NCBI RefSeq assembly: GCF_035938995.1 | Contig: NZ_DASZGI010000124.1 | Coordinates: 1 to 17,054 of the forward strand | Direction: 5' to 3' | DNA length: 17,054 nucleotides | From: DASZGI01 sp035938995 | GTDB lineage: Bacteria; Actinomycetota; Actinomycetes; Streptomycetales; Catenulisporaceae | Part shown: positions 1 to 6,416 of the stretch, one piece after another | Position numbering within the stretch: position 1 is the stretch's first letter | How the letters are laid out: the number at the start of each line of letters is the position of its first letter | The notes under the pieces: generated by a model | Seen by the model: only the letters and a program-made list of their open reading frames with translations | Told to the model about the DNA's origin: nothing | Database searches by the model: none | Made by a program: the position numbers and the translations under genes

Positions 1-85
1 TTTCGTCCGAACCCGGCTCCGCCCCTGGTGACCGGGGCGCATGACCGCGTGGCAACACGATGAACCAGGAACACGGAGGGCCAGC

Positions 86-244
86 ATGGCCGAGACATAC
101 ACGGGTGAGGCCTACTGCGTGAAGTGCAAGGAGAAGCGGCACTTCACCGGCGAGGTCAAGATCAGCGATTCGGGTCGCCGGATGGCCCAGGGAACGTGCC
201 CCCAGTGCGGCACGAAGGTCAATCGGATCCTCGGCAAGGCCTGA
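86..244 (+). CDS. DUF5679-family small zinc-ribbon protein (52 aa)
   Basis: A 52-residue protein with two CxxC pairs, CVKC at residues 11-14 and CPQC at 38-41, which form a probable four-cysteine zinc ribbon. The opening MAETYTGEAYCVKC and the ending VNRILGKA fit the actinobacterial DUF5679 family from memory; its molecular role is unknown. The reading frame is open from an ATG at 41, but I chose the ATG at 86 because a strong Shine-Dalgarno GGAGG lies at 75-79, six bases upstream, and because family members begin here. The low residue count, charged surface and lack of a signal peptide suggest a cytoplasmic protein. It is followed by a 173-bp gap before the ThiF-like gene on the same strand, with no clear terminator, so cotranscription is possible. 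Confidence 0.85.
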   Translation: MAETYTGEAYCVKCKEKRHFTGEVKISDSGRRMAQGTCPQCGTKVNRILGKA

Positions 245-296
245 GCAGGGTCTGAGATCCATCGCGGTCTGCGCGTCTGAGGTCTCGGGGGGCCGC

Positions 297-354
297 TCCA
301 CGGTGGGACGGGCCCCCGGGCTCATTCCACGGTGGTGCGGACCCCCGGACTCAC
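297..354. repeat. 29-bp imperfect tandem duplication
   Basis: Two adjacent copies, 297-325 and 326-354, agree at 24 of 29 positions by eye. Both begin TCCACGGTGG and share a CCCCCGG core. They fill the gap between the DUF5679 gene and the ThiF-like gene. Nothing marks them as a terminator, because there is no T-run and no long stem. They may be a simple local duplication or a repeated protein-binding site. Confidence 0.8.
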
Positions 355-417
355 TCCGCAGCTCACGCGGCACCGCCCACTCTTGTTTCCGACACTCTCG
401 GGGGAGCGTTCGATTCC

Positions 418-1632
418 GTGCGACCCACGCTCAAACCGGCACTCAGCCGCATCTGGCACGACGGGCGCACCCTTCAGCTGGGGCACGGTCCCGGCACCTC
501 CCATCGCTACCGGCTGACCGCCCCGGTCCGCGCGCTGATCGACGCTCTTGACGGGACGCGGGATACCGAGGCGCTGGTCGCCTACGCCGAACGCATCGGG
601 CTCGAGCGGGGCGACGCGCTTGAGCTGCTCGATCGTCTCGCTGCTGACGGGTGTCTCGACGACGCCGCACTCGACACGTCCGTGCTGGCCGCGTTGAGTT
701 CCGCGGAACGTGGGCGCCTCGCGCCCGATCTCTCCTGCCTCGGCCTCCGCTACCGCCTGCCTGGCGGCGCCTTGCGGGCTCTCGAACGCCGCCAACGCGC
801 CGTGGTCAGCGTTTACGGCCTCGGTCGGGTCGGCGCGCACACGGCCCTGCGGCTGGCGGCGACCGGTCTCGGCGCGGTCGTTCCTGTCGACGCCTCGCCC
901 GTCCACCAGGGCGACACCGGACCGGCCACCTACTCCGACCCGGATGTCGGCGCACGTCGGCAGGACTGCGTGGTCCGTGCCATCCGGCTACTCGCCCCGT
1001 CCACGGCTACCGGCCTGCCACCGCACCGTGCCGCGCCTGATCTGGCCATTGTCGCGCCAGGCGAGCGGCCTCCCACCGCGCTGCTCGCCGATCTGACCGC
1101 GCGCTGCGTGCCTTACCTTTGCGTCGAAGTCCTGGAGGACCGAGCGACGGTCGGCCCGCTCGTCGTCCCTGGCGCGACTCCCTGCGCTCGCTGCCGTGAC
1201 CTCGCCCGCACCGACCGCGACCCGCTGTGGCCCGGCGTTCTGGCCCGACTCTCCGGTCATGGCGCGCCAAGTGCCCGGCAGCCCGCCTGCGACACGACGC
1301 TGGCCGCCATCGCCGCGAACTATGCCAGCCTGCACGCGCTCGCCTTCCTCGACGGCTATGCGCCGCCGACCGTCGCCGGAATCCTCGAATTCGCCCTCCC
1401 CTACGCCGTGCCTGAGCGCACCGCGGTCGCTGCTCACCCGGCGTGCGGCTGCACTGCTCACATGGGCGGGGGTGGCGCGGGCGGGGTCGTCGATGCAGGC
1501 ATCTCCGGTACTTCTGCCAGCTTGGTTGCACCCGCCACCTGCGCTTCACCGGCGGGGCACGAATCCGCCGCGCCCGCCTCGCTCCCCGCGCAGTCCCGGC
1601 TCGAGCGCGACCTGGCAGAATGGACTATGTGA
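418..1632 (+). CDS. ThiF/E1-like protein with N-terminal winged-helix (RRE-like) domain
   Basis: A 404-residue protein. Residues about 10-85 look like a small winged-helix domain ending in a leucine-rich helix (ALELLDRLAADGCLDD), as in the PqqD/RRE region of TOMM cyclodehydratase partner proteins. Residues 125-345 form a Rossmann E1-like fold with GLGRVG at 134-139 and VDAS at 157-160, and cysteines CARC (256-259) and CGC (343-345) that probably bind zinc. The C-terminal 55 residues are low-complexity Gly/Ala/Ser. Canonical E1 adenylation residues are not obvious: the usual SNLxRQ stretch is absent and the DVGKxK-like position reads DVGARRQ. It may therefore bind rather than adenylate its partner. 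The start is a GTG with GGGGAG at 400-405, 12 bases upstream, which is rather far. The end overlaps the AarF-kinase start, so the two are coupled. The same neighbour pair occurs in mycobacteria (Rv3196-Rv3197). The substrate is unknown. Confidence 0.8.
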   Translation: MRPTLKPALSRIWHDGRTLQLGHGPGTSHRYRLTAPVRALIDALDGTRDTEALVAYAERIGLERGDALELLDRLAADGCLDDAALDTSVLAALSSAERGRLAPDLSCLGLRYRLPGGALRALERRQRAVVSVYGLGRVGAHTALRLAATGLGAVVPVDASPVHQGDTGPATYSDPDVGARRQDCVVRAIRLLAPSTATGLPPHRAAPDLAIVAPGERPPTALLADLTARCVPYLCVEVLEDRATVGPLVVPGATPCARCRDLARTDRDPLWPGVLARLSGHGAPSARQPACDTTLAAIAANYASLHALAFLDGYAPPTVAGILEFALPYAVPERTAVAAHPACGCTAHMGGGGAGGVVDAGISGTSASLVAPATCASPAGHESAAPASLPAQSRLERDLAEWTM

Positions 1633-3023
1633 GTGACCTGCCGCGCAACGCCGTAGCCCGGACGGCGAAACTGGCGACCCTCCCGCTCGGGTTCGCCAGC
1701 AGGGCCACGCTGGGCCTCGGCAAGCGGATCGGGGGCGCCCCGGCCGCCGCCGTGGTCACCGAGGTCCAGCAGCGCACCGCCGAACAGCTCTTCCGGGTGC
1801 TCGGCGAACTCAAGGGCGGGGCCATGAAGTTCGGCCAGGCCCTCTCCGTCTTCGAGGCCGCGCTGCCCGAGGAACTGGCCCGACCCTACCGCGCCGCGCT
1901 CACCGGCCTGCAAGAGAACGCCCCGGCGCTGCCCGCCGCCTCAGTGCACAAGTCGCTGGCCGAGGCGTTCGGGCCGGACTGGCGGGACAAATTCACGTCC
2001 TTCGACGACAAGCCGGCCGCGGCCGCGTCGATTGGCCAGGTGCACCGCGCGGTCTGGTCCGACGGCCGTGACGCCGCCGTGAAGATCCAGTACCCGGGCG
2101 CCGGAAAGGCCCTACTCAGCGATCTGAACCAGCTCGGCCGCGTGGCGCGGCTGTTCGGCCTGCTGGTTCCCGGCATCGAGGTCAAACCGCTGATCGCCGA
2201 GCTGCGTACCCGGGTGGCCGAGGAGTTGGACTACGCCGCCGAGGCCGCCGCCCAGTCCGCCTATGCCGAAGGCTACGCGAGCGACCCGGACATCATCGTC
2301 CCGCCGGTCATCGCGCAGTCGGGCACTGCGTTGGTCACCGAGTGGCTGCCCGGCGTCCCACTGTCCACCGTGATCGCCTCGGGCACCAAGGCCCAGCGCG
2401 ACCGCGCCGGCACACTGCTGGTCAGGTTCCTGTTCTCCGGGCCGACGCGGGTCGGGCTGCTGCACGCCGATCCGCACCCGGGCAACTTCCGGCTCGTCCC
2501 CGTGGACCCGGAGCATCAGGACCCGGACGACCCGGCGGCCTGGCGGCTCGGCGTCCTCGACTTCGGTGCGGTCAACCGGCTGCCCGACGGCATGCCCACC
2601 CCGATCGGCGCCGCCGTCCGCATGGCGCTCGCGGGCGACGCCGACGGCGTGGCGGAGATCCTGCGCACCGAGGGCTTCCTCAAGCCGGGCACCGAACTCG
2701 ACCCGACCGCCGTGCTCGACTACCTTCGCCCGCTGCTCGGCCCGCTGGCCGAGGAGACCTTCACCTTCAACCGCGACTGGCTGCGCAGCCAGGCCGCCCA
2801 CCTGGCCAACGGGCGCAACCCGGCCGCGTCGCTCGGCCGCCGGATCAACCTGCCGCCCAGCTACCTGCTGATCCACCGGGTCACCATGGGCGGTCTCGGC
2901 ATCCTGTGCCAGCTCGGCGCGACTGTCTCGGTGCGCACCGAACTCGGCGATTGGCTCCCCGGACTCGCGGACGACGCCGATACTGCCGCCGTCGTGACTT
3001 CCACAGTCGCGGACGGAGAGTAA
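1620..3023 (+). CDS. AarF/UbiB/ABC1-type atypical kinase
   Basis: A 467-residue protein of the ABC1/ADCK/UbiB family. Using the ATG at 1620 as residue 1, the family-specific KxGQ motif is K70-FGQ73, the alanine-rich nucleotide loop AAAASIGQ is at 133-140, the ATP lysine is K155 in AAVKIQYP, the ExD motif is E202-L-D204, the catalytic loop HADPHPGNF is at 282-290, and the metal-binding LDFG is at 313-316. All key positions are intact, so it is a plausible active ATPase or kinase. Members support isoprenoid-quinone or lipid metabolism; the substrate here is unknown. No transmembrane segment is obvious. The start is uncertain: ATG 1620 overlaps the upstream gene by 13 bp, while GTG 1629 overlaps its stop by 3 bp and gives MSDLPRN, closer to mycobacterial Rv3197. 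Neither has a good ribosome binding site, as expected for translational coupling. Confidence 0.9.
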   Translation: MDYVSDLPRNAVARTAKLATLPLGFASRATLGLGKRIGGAPAAAVVTEVQQRTAEQLFRVLGELKGGAMKFGQALSVFEAALPEELARPYRAALTGLQENAPALPAASVHKSLAEAFGPDWRDKFTSFDDKPAAAASIGQVHRAVWSDGRDAAVKIQYPGAGKALLSDLNQLGRVARLFGLLVPGIEVKPLIAELRTRVAEELDYAAEAAAQSAYAEGYASDPDIIVPPVIAQSGTALVTEWLPGVPLSTVIASGTKAQRDRAGTLLVRFLFSGPTRVGLLHADPHPGNFRLVPVDPEHQDPDDPAAWRLGVLDFGAVNRLPDGMPTPIGAAVRMALAGDADGVAEILRTEGFLKPGTELDPTAVLDYLRPLLGPLAEETFTFNRDWLRSQAAHLANGRNPAASLGRRINLPPSYLLIHRVTMGGLGILCQLGATVSVRTELGDWLPGLADDADTAAVVTSTVADGE

Positions 3024-3156
3024 CGCAGACGGGCGTGGTGTCGGCCGCCTGAGCGCTGAAGGTCTTGTTCCGGGCTGAAAACGCAGCCCGCGTACGACCC
3101 CACGAGCAGCAGAGTTCTGCGGCGCTTGTATCATCCACCGAAGACCGTTGCCGGAT

Positions 3157-3222
3157 GTTCACCGCCTTTTGGCGCGTCACACAGATGACACACAGTCACA
3201 AGTGTGATGTCGTCTCTAGGGT
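3157..3222 (+). promoter_or_regulatory. Putative activator-dependent promoter of the phosphoesterase gene
   Basis: A -10-like TAGGGT lies at 3217-3222, but the matching -35 region has no TTGACA. Instead, 11-base direct repeats GTCACACAGAT and GACACACAGTC occupy 3176-3197, and GTTCACCGCCT lies at 3157-3167, close to one half of a Streptomyces PhoP box. A bulged inverted repeat, GACACACA with TGTGATGTC, spans 3187-3211. Direct repeats over a poor -35 are typical of PhoP-activated genes, and the downstream gene is a secreted phosphatase. The match to the published PhoP consensus is only about 7-8 of 11 per unit, so this is inference. Confidence 0.4.
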
Positions 3223-3238
3223 CCCGCCGCGCGGCGGG
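3223..3238. repeat. Perfect 16-bp GC palindrome near the predicted transcript start
   Basis: CCCGCCGCGCGGCGGG is a perfect palindrome directly downstream of the TAGGGT -10 candidate and 35 bases upstream of the phosphoesterase start codon. It could fold as a 5' end stem-loop in the mRNA or serve as an operator. Confidence 0.6.
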
Positions 3239-3273
3239 CGCCAGGGGAGAGCATCCAACCTCGGGAGGAATGC

Positions 3274-5451
3274 ATGAGTGGCACTTGGAGGCGGGGTCGG
3301 CTGCGCGGCCTTGCACCCGTGCTCGCGACAGTCGTGGTCGTCGGCACTTCGGCGGCCGCGGCCCAGGCAGGGGCGGCCTCACCAGACCATCGCACCGGCG
3401 TGACCAGCGCCGATCCCAGCTGTGTGCTGAGCCAGCCGGGCAGCGAGATCAAACACGTCATCTACCTCCAGTTCGACAACGTGCACTTCACCCGGGACAA
3501 CCCGAACGTGCCGAGCGACCTGGAACAGATGCCGAACCTGCTGAACTTCCTGACCGGCAACGGCGTGCTGGACGACAACCACCACACGCCGCTGATCGCC
3601 CATACCGCCAACGACATCCTGACCTCGTTGACCGGGCTGTACGGCTCGGACCAGGGCCAGCCGGTGGCGAACTCGTACCGCTACTACAACCCGAACGGCA
3701 CCACCAACTCGGCGGCGTCGTTCGCCTACTGGACCGACGGCGTGGCGGACTCGTCCACCCCGACGCCCTCCGACACCACTCCGACGATGGTCACCCCGGC
3801 GGGCAAGAACACCCCGGCCCCGTGGGTCGGTTACACCCGCAGCGGCTGTGACTTCGGGTCGGTCGCGACGGCGAACACCGTCCTGGAGAACACGAACATC
3901 GACATCCCGAAGGTGTTCGGCGCGAACTCGCCGGAGGTGGCCGAGCTCAAGGCGAACCCGAACCTCGCCTACGCGGACTTCCTGGGCGTCGGCGTCCACT
4001 GCGCCACGGACTCGACCCTGTGCGCGGACTCGCCGAACGCCAAGGCCGACGCGCTGCCCGACGAGCCCGGCGGCTACACCGGCTACCAGGGCCTGTTCGG
4101 CGCCAAGTACACCAACCCGGCGATCTCGCCGAACGGCCCGGTCACCGAGGTCGACGGCAAGACCCCGATCATCGACCCGTACACCGGGATCAACGGCTTC
4201 CCCGGCTTCGACGGAATGTCGGCCGCGGTGAGTCTCGGCTACGTCGCGCAGATGCAGGAGGCCGGTGTCCCGGTCACCTACGCCTATATCTCCGACGCGC
4301 ACGACAACCACGCGACCGGTAGCGCCTTCGGTCCGGGCGAGGCCGGATACGTGGCCCAGCTCAAGTCCTACGACACCGCGTTCGGCCAGTTCTTCACCCG
4401 CCTGGCCAAGGACGGGATCGACAAGTCCAACACGCTGTTCGTGGTGACCTCGGACGAGAACGACCACTTCGCCGGCGGCAAGCCGAGCCCGGCGAACTGC
4501 GACGGCGTCACGGTCGCGTGCACGTACTCGCAGATCGGCGAGGTCAACGCCAACATCAGGGGCCTGCTGGCGACGCAGCAGAACACGACGACGCCGTTCG
4601 GCGTCCACGCGGACTCGGCGCCGAACTACTACATCACCGGCAACCCGGCGCAGGCCGACGCGACCACGCGGGCCTTCGAGAAATCGGTGGCCGCGGTCAC
4701 CGCGACCGACCCGTACACCGGGACCAACGGTCCGATCGCCAGCTACATGGCCGACCAGACCGAGATGAACATCCTGCACATGGTCACCGGCGACCCGCTG
4801 CGCACGCCTACCGTCACCGAGTTCGCGAACCCGGACTACTACGTCTACTCCGGCGCGGCGAACTGCAACTCGCCGTGCGTGCAGGCCGAGGCCGCGTTCG
4901 CGTGGAACCACGGTGACTTCTCGCCGGATGTCAACACCACCTGGCTCGGCCTGGTCGGTCCGAGCGTGAAGCACCTCGGCGTCACCAACGCGGTCTGGTC
5001 CGACCACACGGACATCCGGCCGACGATGATGGCGCTGCTGGGCCTGCACGACGACTACAGCTACGACGGCGTCCCGCTCATCGGCTTCCTGAAGGCCGAG
5101 GCGCTGCCGCACTCGGTGCGCGACGACCGCAAGCAGTATGAGGCGCTGGCCGCCGCGTACAAGCAGCTGAACGCCTCGGTCGGGCAGTTCGCGGCGGCGA
5201 CGCTGCAGTTCGCGACCGCGGGGATCGAGTCGACCTCACCCGGCGACACGACCTACCAGCAGACCGACGCGGTACTCGCCGCGCTCGGCCAGCAGCGCGA
5301 CGCTCTGGCCGCGCAGATCAACGCCGCGATCAATGTGCCCTTCTTCGGTCCGGAGCCGTCGGTGTCCCACGCGGCGACGCCGAACGGCATCCAGGGCACC
5401 GGTCTGGTCAGCCTGACCGCGGCGGCAAACGCGCTCATCTCGCGCGCGTGA
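3274..5451 (+). CDS. Secreted alkaline-phosphatase-superfamily phosphoesterase
   Basis: A 725-residue exported protein. Residues 1-35 are a signal peptide: basic RRGRLRG, a hydrophobic stretch LAPVLATVVVVG, then AAAAQAGA as the probable cleavage region; it is Sec-like rather than a convincing Tat signal. Superfamily metal-site features are visible in order: KHVIYLQFDN (60-69), HTANDILTSLTG (110-121) with T111 the likely nucleophile, SDAHDNH (340-346), TSDENDH (392-398) and WSDHTDIRPT (575-584), the last matching the HxDIxPT motif of this fold. Residues 605-725 are a helical extension. Likely a phosphomonoesterase or phosphodiesterase acting outside the cell; the substrate is unknown. The start has GGGAGGA at 3263-3269. 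It has its own promoter region and is followed by a strong hairpin at 5507, so it is probably monocistronic. Its position between aarF and whiB7 is an insertion relative to the mycobacterial order. Confidence 0.82.
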   Translation: MSGTWRRGRLRGLAPVLATVVVVGTSAAAAQAGAASPDHRTGVTSADPSCVLSQPGSEIKHVIYLQFDNVHFTRDNPNVPSDLEQMPNLLNFLTGNGVLDDNHHTPLIAHTANDILTSLTGLYGSDQGQPVANSYRYYNPNGTTNSAASFAYWTDGVADSSTPTPSDTTPTMVTPAGKNTPAPWVGYTRSGCDFGSVATANTVLENTNIDIPKVFGANSPEVAELKANPNLAYADFLGVGVHCATDSTLCADSPNAKADALPDEPGGYTGYQGLFGAKYTNPAISPNGPVTEVDGKTPIIDPYTGINGFPGFDGMSAAVSLGYVAQMQEAGVPVTYAYISDAHDNHATGSAFGPGEAGYVAQLKSYDTAFGQFFTRLAKDGIDKSNTLFVVTSDENDHFAGGKPSPANCDGVTVACTYSQIGEVNANIRGLLATQQNTTTPFGVHADSAPNYYITGNPAQADATTRAFEKSVAAVTATDPYTGTNGPIASYMADQTEMNILHMVTGDPLRTPTVTEFANPDYYVYSGAANCNSPCVQAEAAFAWNHGDFSPDVNTTWLGLVGPSVKHLGVTNAVWSDHTDIRPTMMALLGLHDDYSYDGVPLIGFLKAEALPHSVRDDRKQYEALAAAYKQLNASVGQFAAATLQFATAGIESTSPGDTTYQQTDAVLAALGQQRDALAAQINAAINVPFFGPEPSVSHAATPNGIQGTGLVSLTAAANALISRA

Positions 5452-5506
5452 CCCTGTTGGCTAAGGCAGGGCGCGGCCTCAACTGACGCGAGTCGGTTGA
5501 GACAAG

Positions 5507-5546
5507 CAGGGCCCGGTCACCCCGAGAACGGGGTGACCGGGCCCTG
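5507..5546. terminator. Perfect 17-bp-stem bidirectional terminator
   Basis: CAGGGCCCGGTCACCCC at 5507-5523 pairs perfectly with GGGGTGACCGGGCCCTG at 5530-5546 across the six-base loop GAGAAC. It sits between the end of the plus-strand phosphoesterase gene (55 bp away) and the end of the minus-strand small gene at 5614, so it can serve both convergent units. There is no long T-run on either side, which is usual for actinobacterial hairpin terminators. Confidence 0.88.
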
Positions 5547-5613
5547 TGTCATGACTGCTCAGGCGGCCGTGCGGCGCGACCTGGCTGCATCACGTCGAGC
5601 GACTGCGGTGCGG

Positions 5614-5817
5614 TTACCGCATCAGGCTCCGAGCCAGCGCGCGCCGCGCGCGCAGCGCGGTGCGGTGGAGCCGGAATCGCTCCGCTTGTCGTAAGCGTTC
5701 GCGGTGCATTTCCTTGACGAGTTGATACTGGAACTGGGACATGGCGGTGCTCCTGACGGCGAGGTCGGACTGGCTGGCGTAGTCGGCGAGAGGTGCGACG
5801 AAGAGATCAGTGGACAT
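5614..5817 (-). CDS. Small basic protein downstream of whiB7, unknown function
   Basis: A 67-codon frame beginning MSTDLFVAPLADYASQSD and ending in an arginine-rich amphipathic stretch, ERLRQAERFRLHRTALRA and on to LARSLMR. I do not recognise the family. Third codon positions are mostly G or C along the whole frame, supporting translation. Two starts are possible: ATG 5817 (67 aa, weak ribosome binding site) and ATG 5742 (42 aa, MSQFQYQLVKEM), which has AGGAG seven bases upstream. The internal start may be the true one or a second start. It lies 61 bp after whiB7 on the same strand with no terminator between, so it is probably expressed with whiB7, and ends before the 5507-5546 hairpin. The positively charged helix could bind nucleic acid or ribosomes, but that is only a guess. 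Confidence 0.6.
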   Translation of the reverse strand: MSTDLFVAPLADYASQSDLAVRSTAMSQFQYQLVKEMHRERLRQAERFRLHRTALRARRALARSLMR

Positions 5818-5878
5818 CGGGCTTCGCTTTCTGGACTGGTCGGTGGGTCGGCGATGGTCTTCGCCGGGAAGGGTCGGC

Positions 5879-6160
5879 TCAGGCCGCGGCGGCGATGACG
5901 TCGTTCTTGCGCGGACGTCCCCGCGGCCGCTTGCGGGCCACGATCACGCCCTGGACGAAGAGCTCGCCGCCCCAGACGCCCCACGGCTCCTTGCGCTCGA
6001 GCGCGCCGGAGAGGCAGGCCTCGCGGATCTGGCAGGCGGTGCAGACGCTCTTCGCGAGCTCGACGTCCGCCGGGGACTCGGCGAAGAAGAGCTCCGGGTC
6101 GGTGGAGCGGCACGGCAGGTCGTCGGCGAGGGCGACCGGTTCGAACACGGTCAGCTGCAT
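5879..6160 (-). CDS. whiB7: WhiB7/WblC iron-sulfur transcriptional regulator
   Basis: A 93-residue WhiB protein. Four cysteines ligate a [4Fe-4S] cluster: C17, C40, C43 and C49 (a distant Cys, then CxxC, then x5-C). The WhiB turn EPWGVWGG is at 58-65, and the C-terminal KRPRGRPRK (77-85) is the AT-hook that distinguishes WhiB7 from other WhiB proteins. In the known family it binds the region-4 domain of the primary sigma factor and activates AT-rich promoters of antibiotic resistance genes after ribosome stress. I chose ATG 6160 because AAGGAA lies about 9 bases upstream and MQL matches Streptomyces WblC as I recall it. An in-frame ATG at 6238 would add 26 residues. Expression is probably controlled by the leader between 6161 and 6954, with promoter, leader frame and attenuator listed separately. 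Confidence 0.95.
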   Translation of the reverse strand: MQLTVFEPVALADDLPCRSTDPELFFAESPADVELAKSVCTACQIREACLSGALERKEPWGVWGGELFVQGVIVARKRPRGRPRKNDVIAAAA

Positions 6161-6353
6161 CGTGCTGGATTCCTTCCTCTCGGCATCGGCGCCGCCGGCT
6201 ACGGCGCCGGGTACTGCGGTGGTGCTCGGGGTGGTCATGCGGGTCTCGAGCTGCGCTGTCTCGGTCAACTCGCGGCTTCCTCGGTCGTGGTCTGGATCTT
6301 CAGGTCCAGGTCCCGCCGCCCCTCGCGCCACCGGCTCGCCGGAGGAACGAATA

Positions 6354-6388
6354 AGGCCGCGGATCCCGGTAATCGGGTTCCGCGGCCT
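6354..6388 (-). terminator. Intrinsic terminator/attenuator in the whiB7 leader
   Basis: On the minus strand, AGGCCGCGGAACCCG pairs with CGGGATCCGCGGCCT across the loop ATTAC, giving 15 pairs with one A/A mismatch. It is followed by TTATTCGTT, a T-rich tail. It lies 24 bases after the stop codon of the leader frame and about 190 bases before the whiB7 start, and I see no good promoter between it and whiB7. This is the expected position of the whiB7 transcription attenuator. A competing pairing exists: CCTGGAG (plus 6386-6392) with CTCCAGG (plus 6426-6432) joins the end of the leader frame to the base of this hairpin, so an alternative fold could disrupt it. Confidence 0.85.
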
Positions 6389-6402
6389 GGAGGTCGCTTC
6401 GG

Positions 6403-6416
6403 CTGACCGGAGTCAG
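6403..6416 (-). promoter_or_regulatory. Small stem-loop over the leader-frame stop codon
   Basis: CTGAC and GTCAG form a five-pair stem around four bases, and the minus-strand TGA stop of the leader frame (6415-6413) lies in the stem. A ribosome stopping or terminating here would cover this element and part of the competing CCTGGAG/CTCCAGG pairing. Short, so it could be coincidental. Confidence 0.4.

Noticed and set aside
2112..3134. 340-codon minus-strand frame opposite the AarF kinase gene
   Set aside because: No recognisable domain; the kinase motifs lie on the other strand.
3379..5112. Long minus-strand open frame opposite the phosphoesterase gene
   Set aside because: It mirrors the codon bias of the sense gene, is rich in Val, Arg and Gly with no family signature, and the sense frame has a signal peptide and superfamily motifs.
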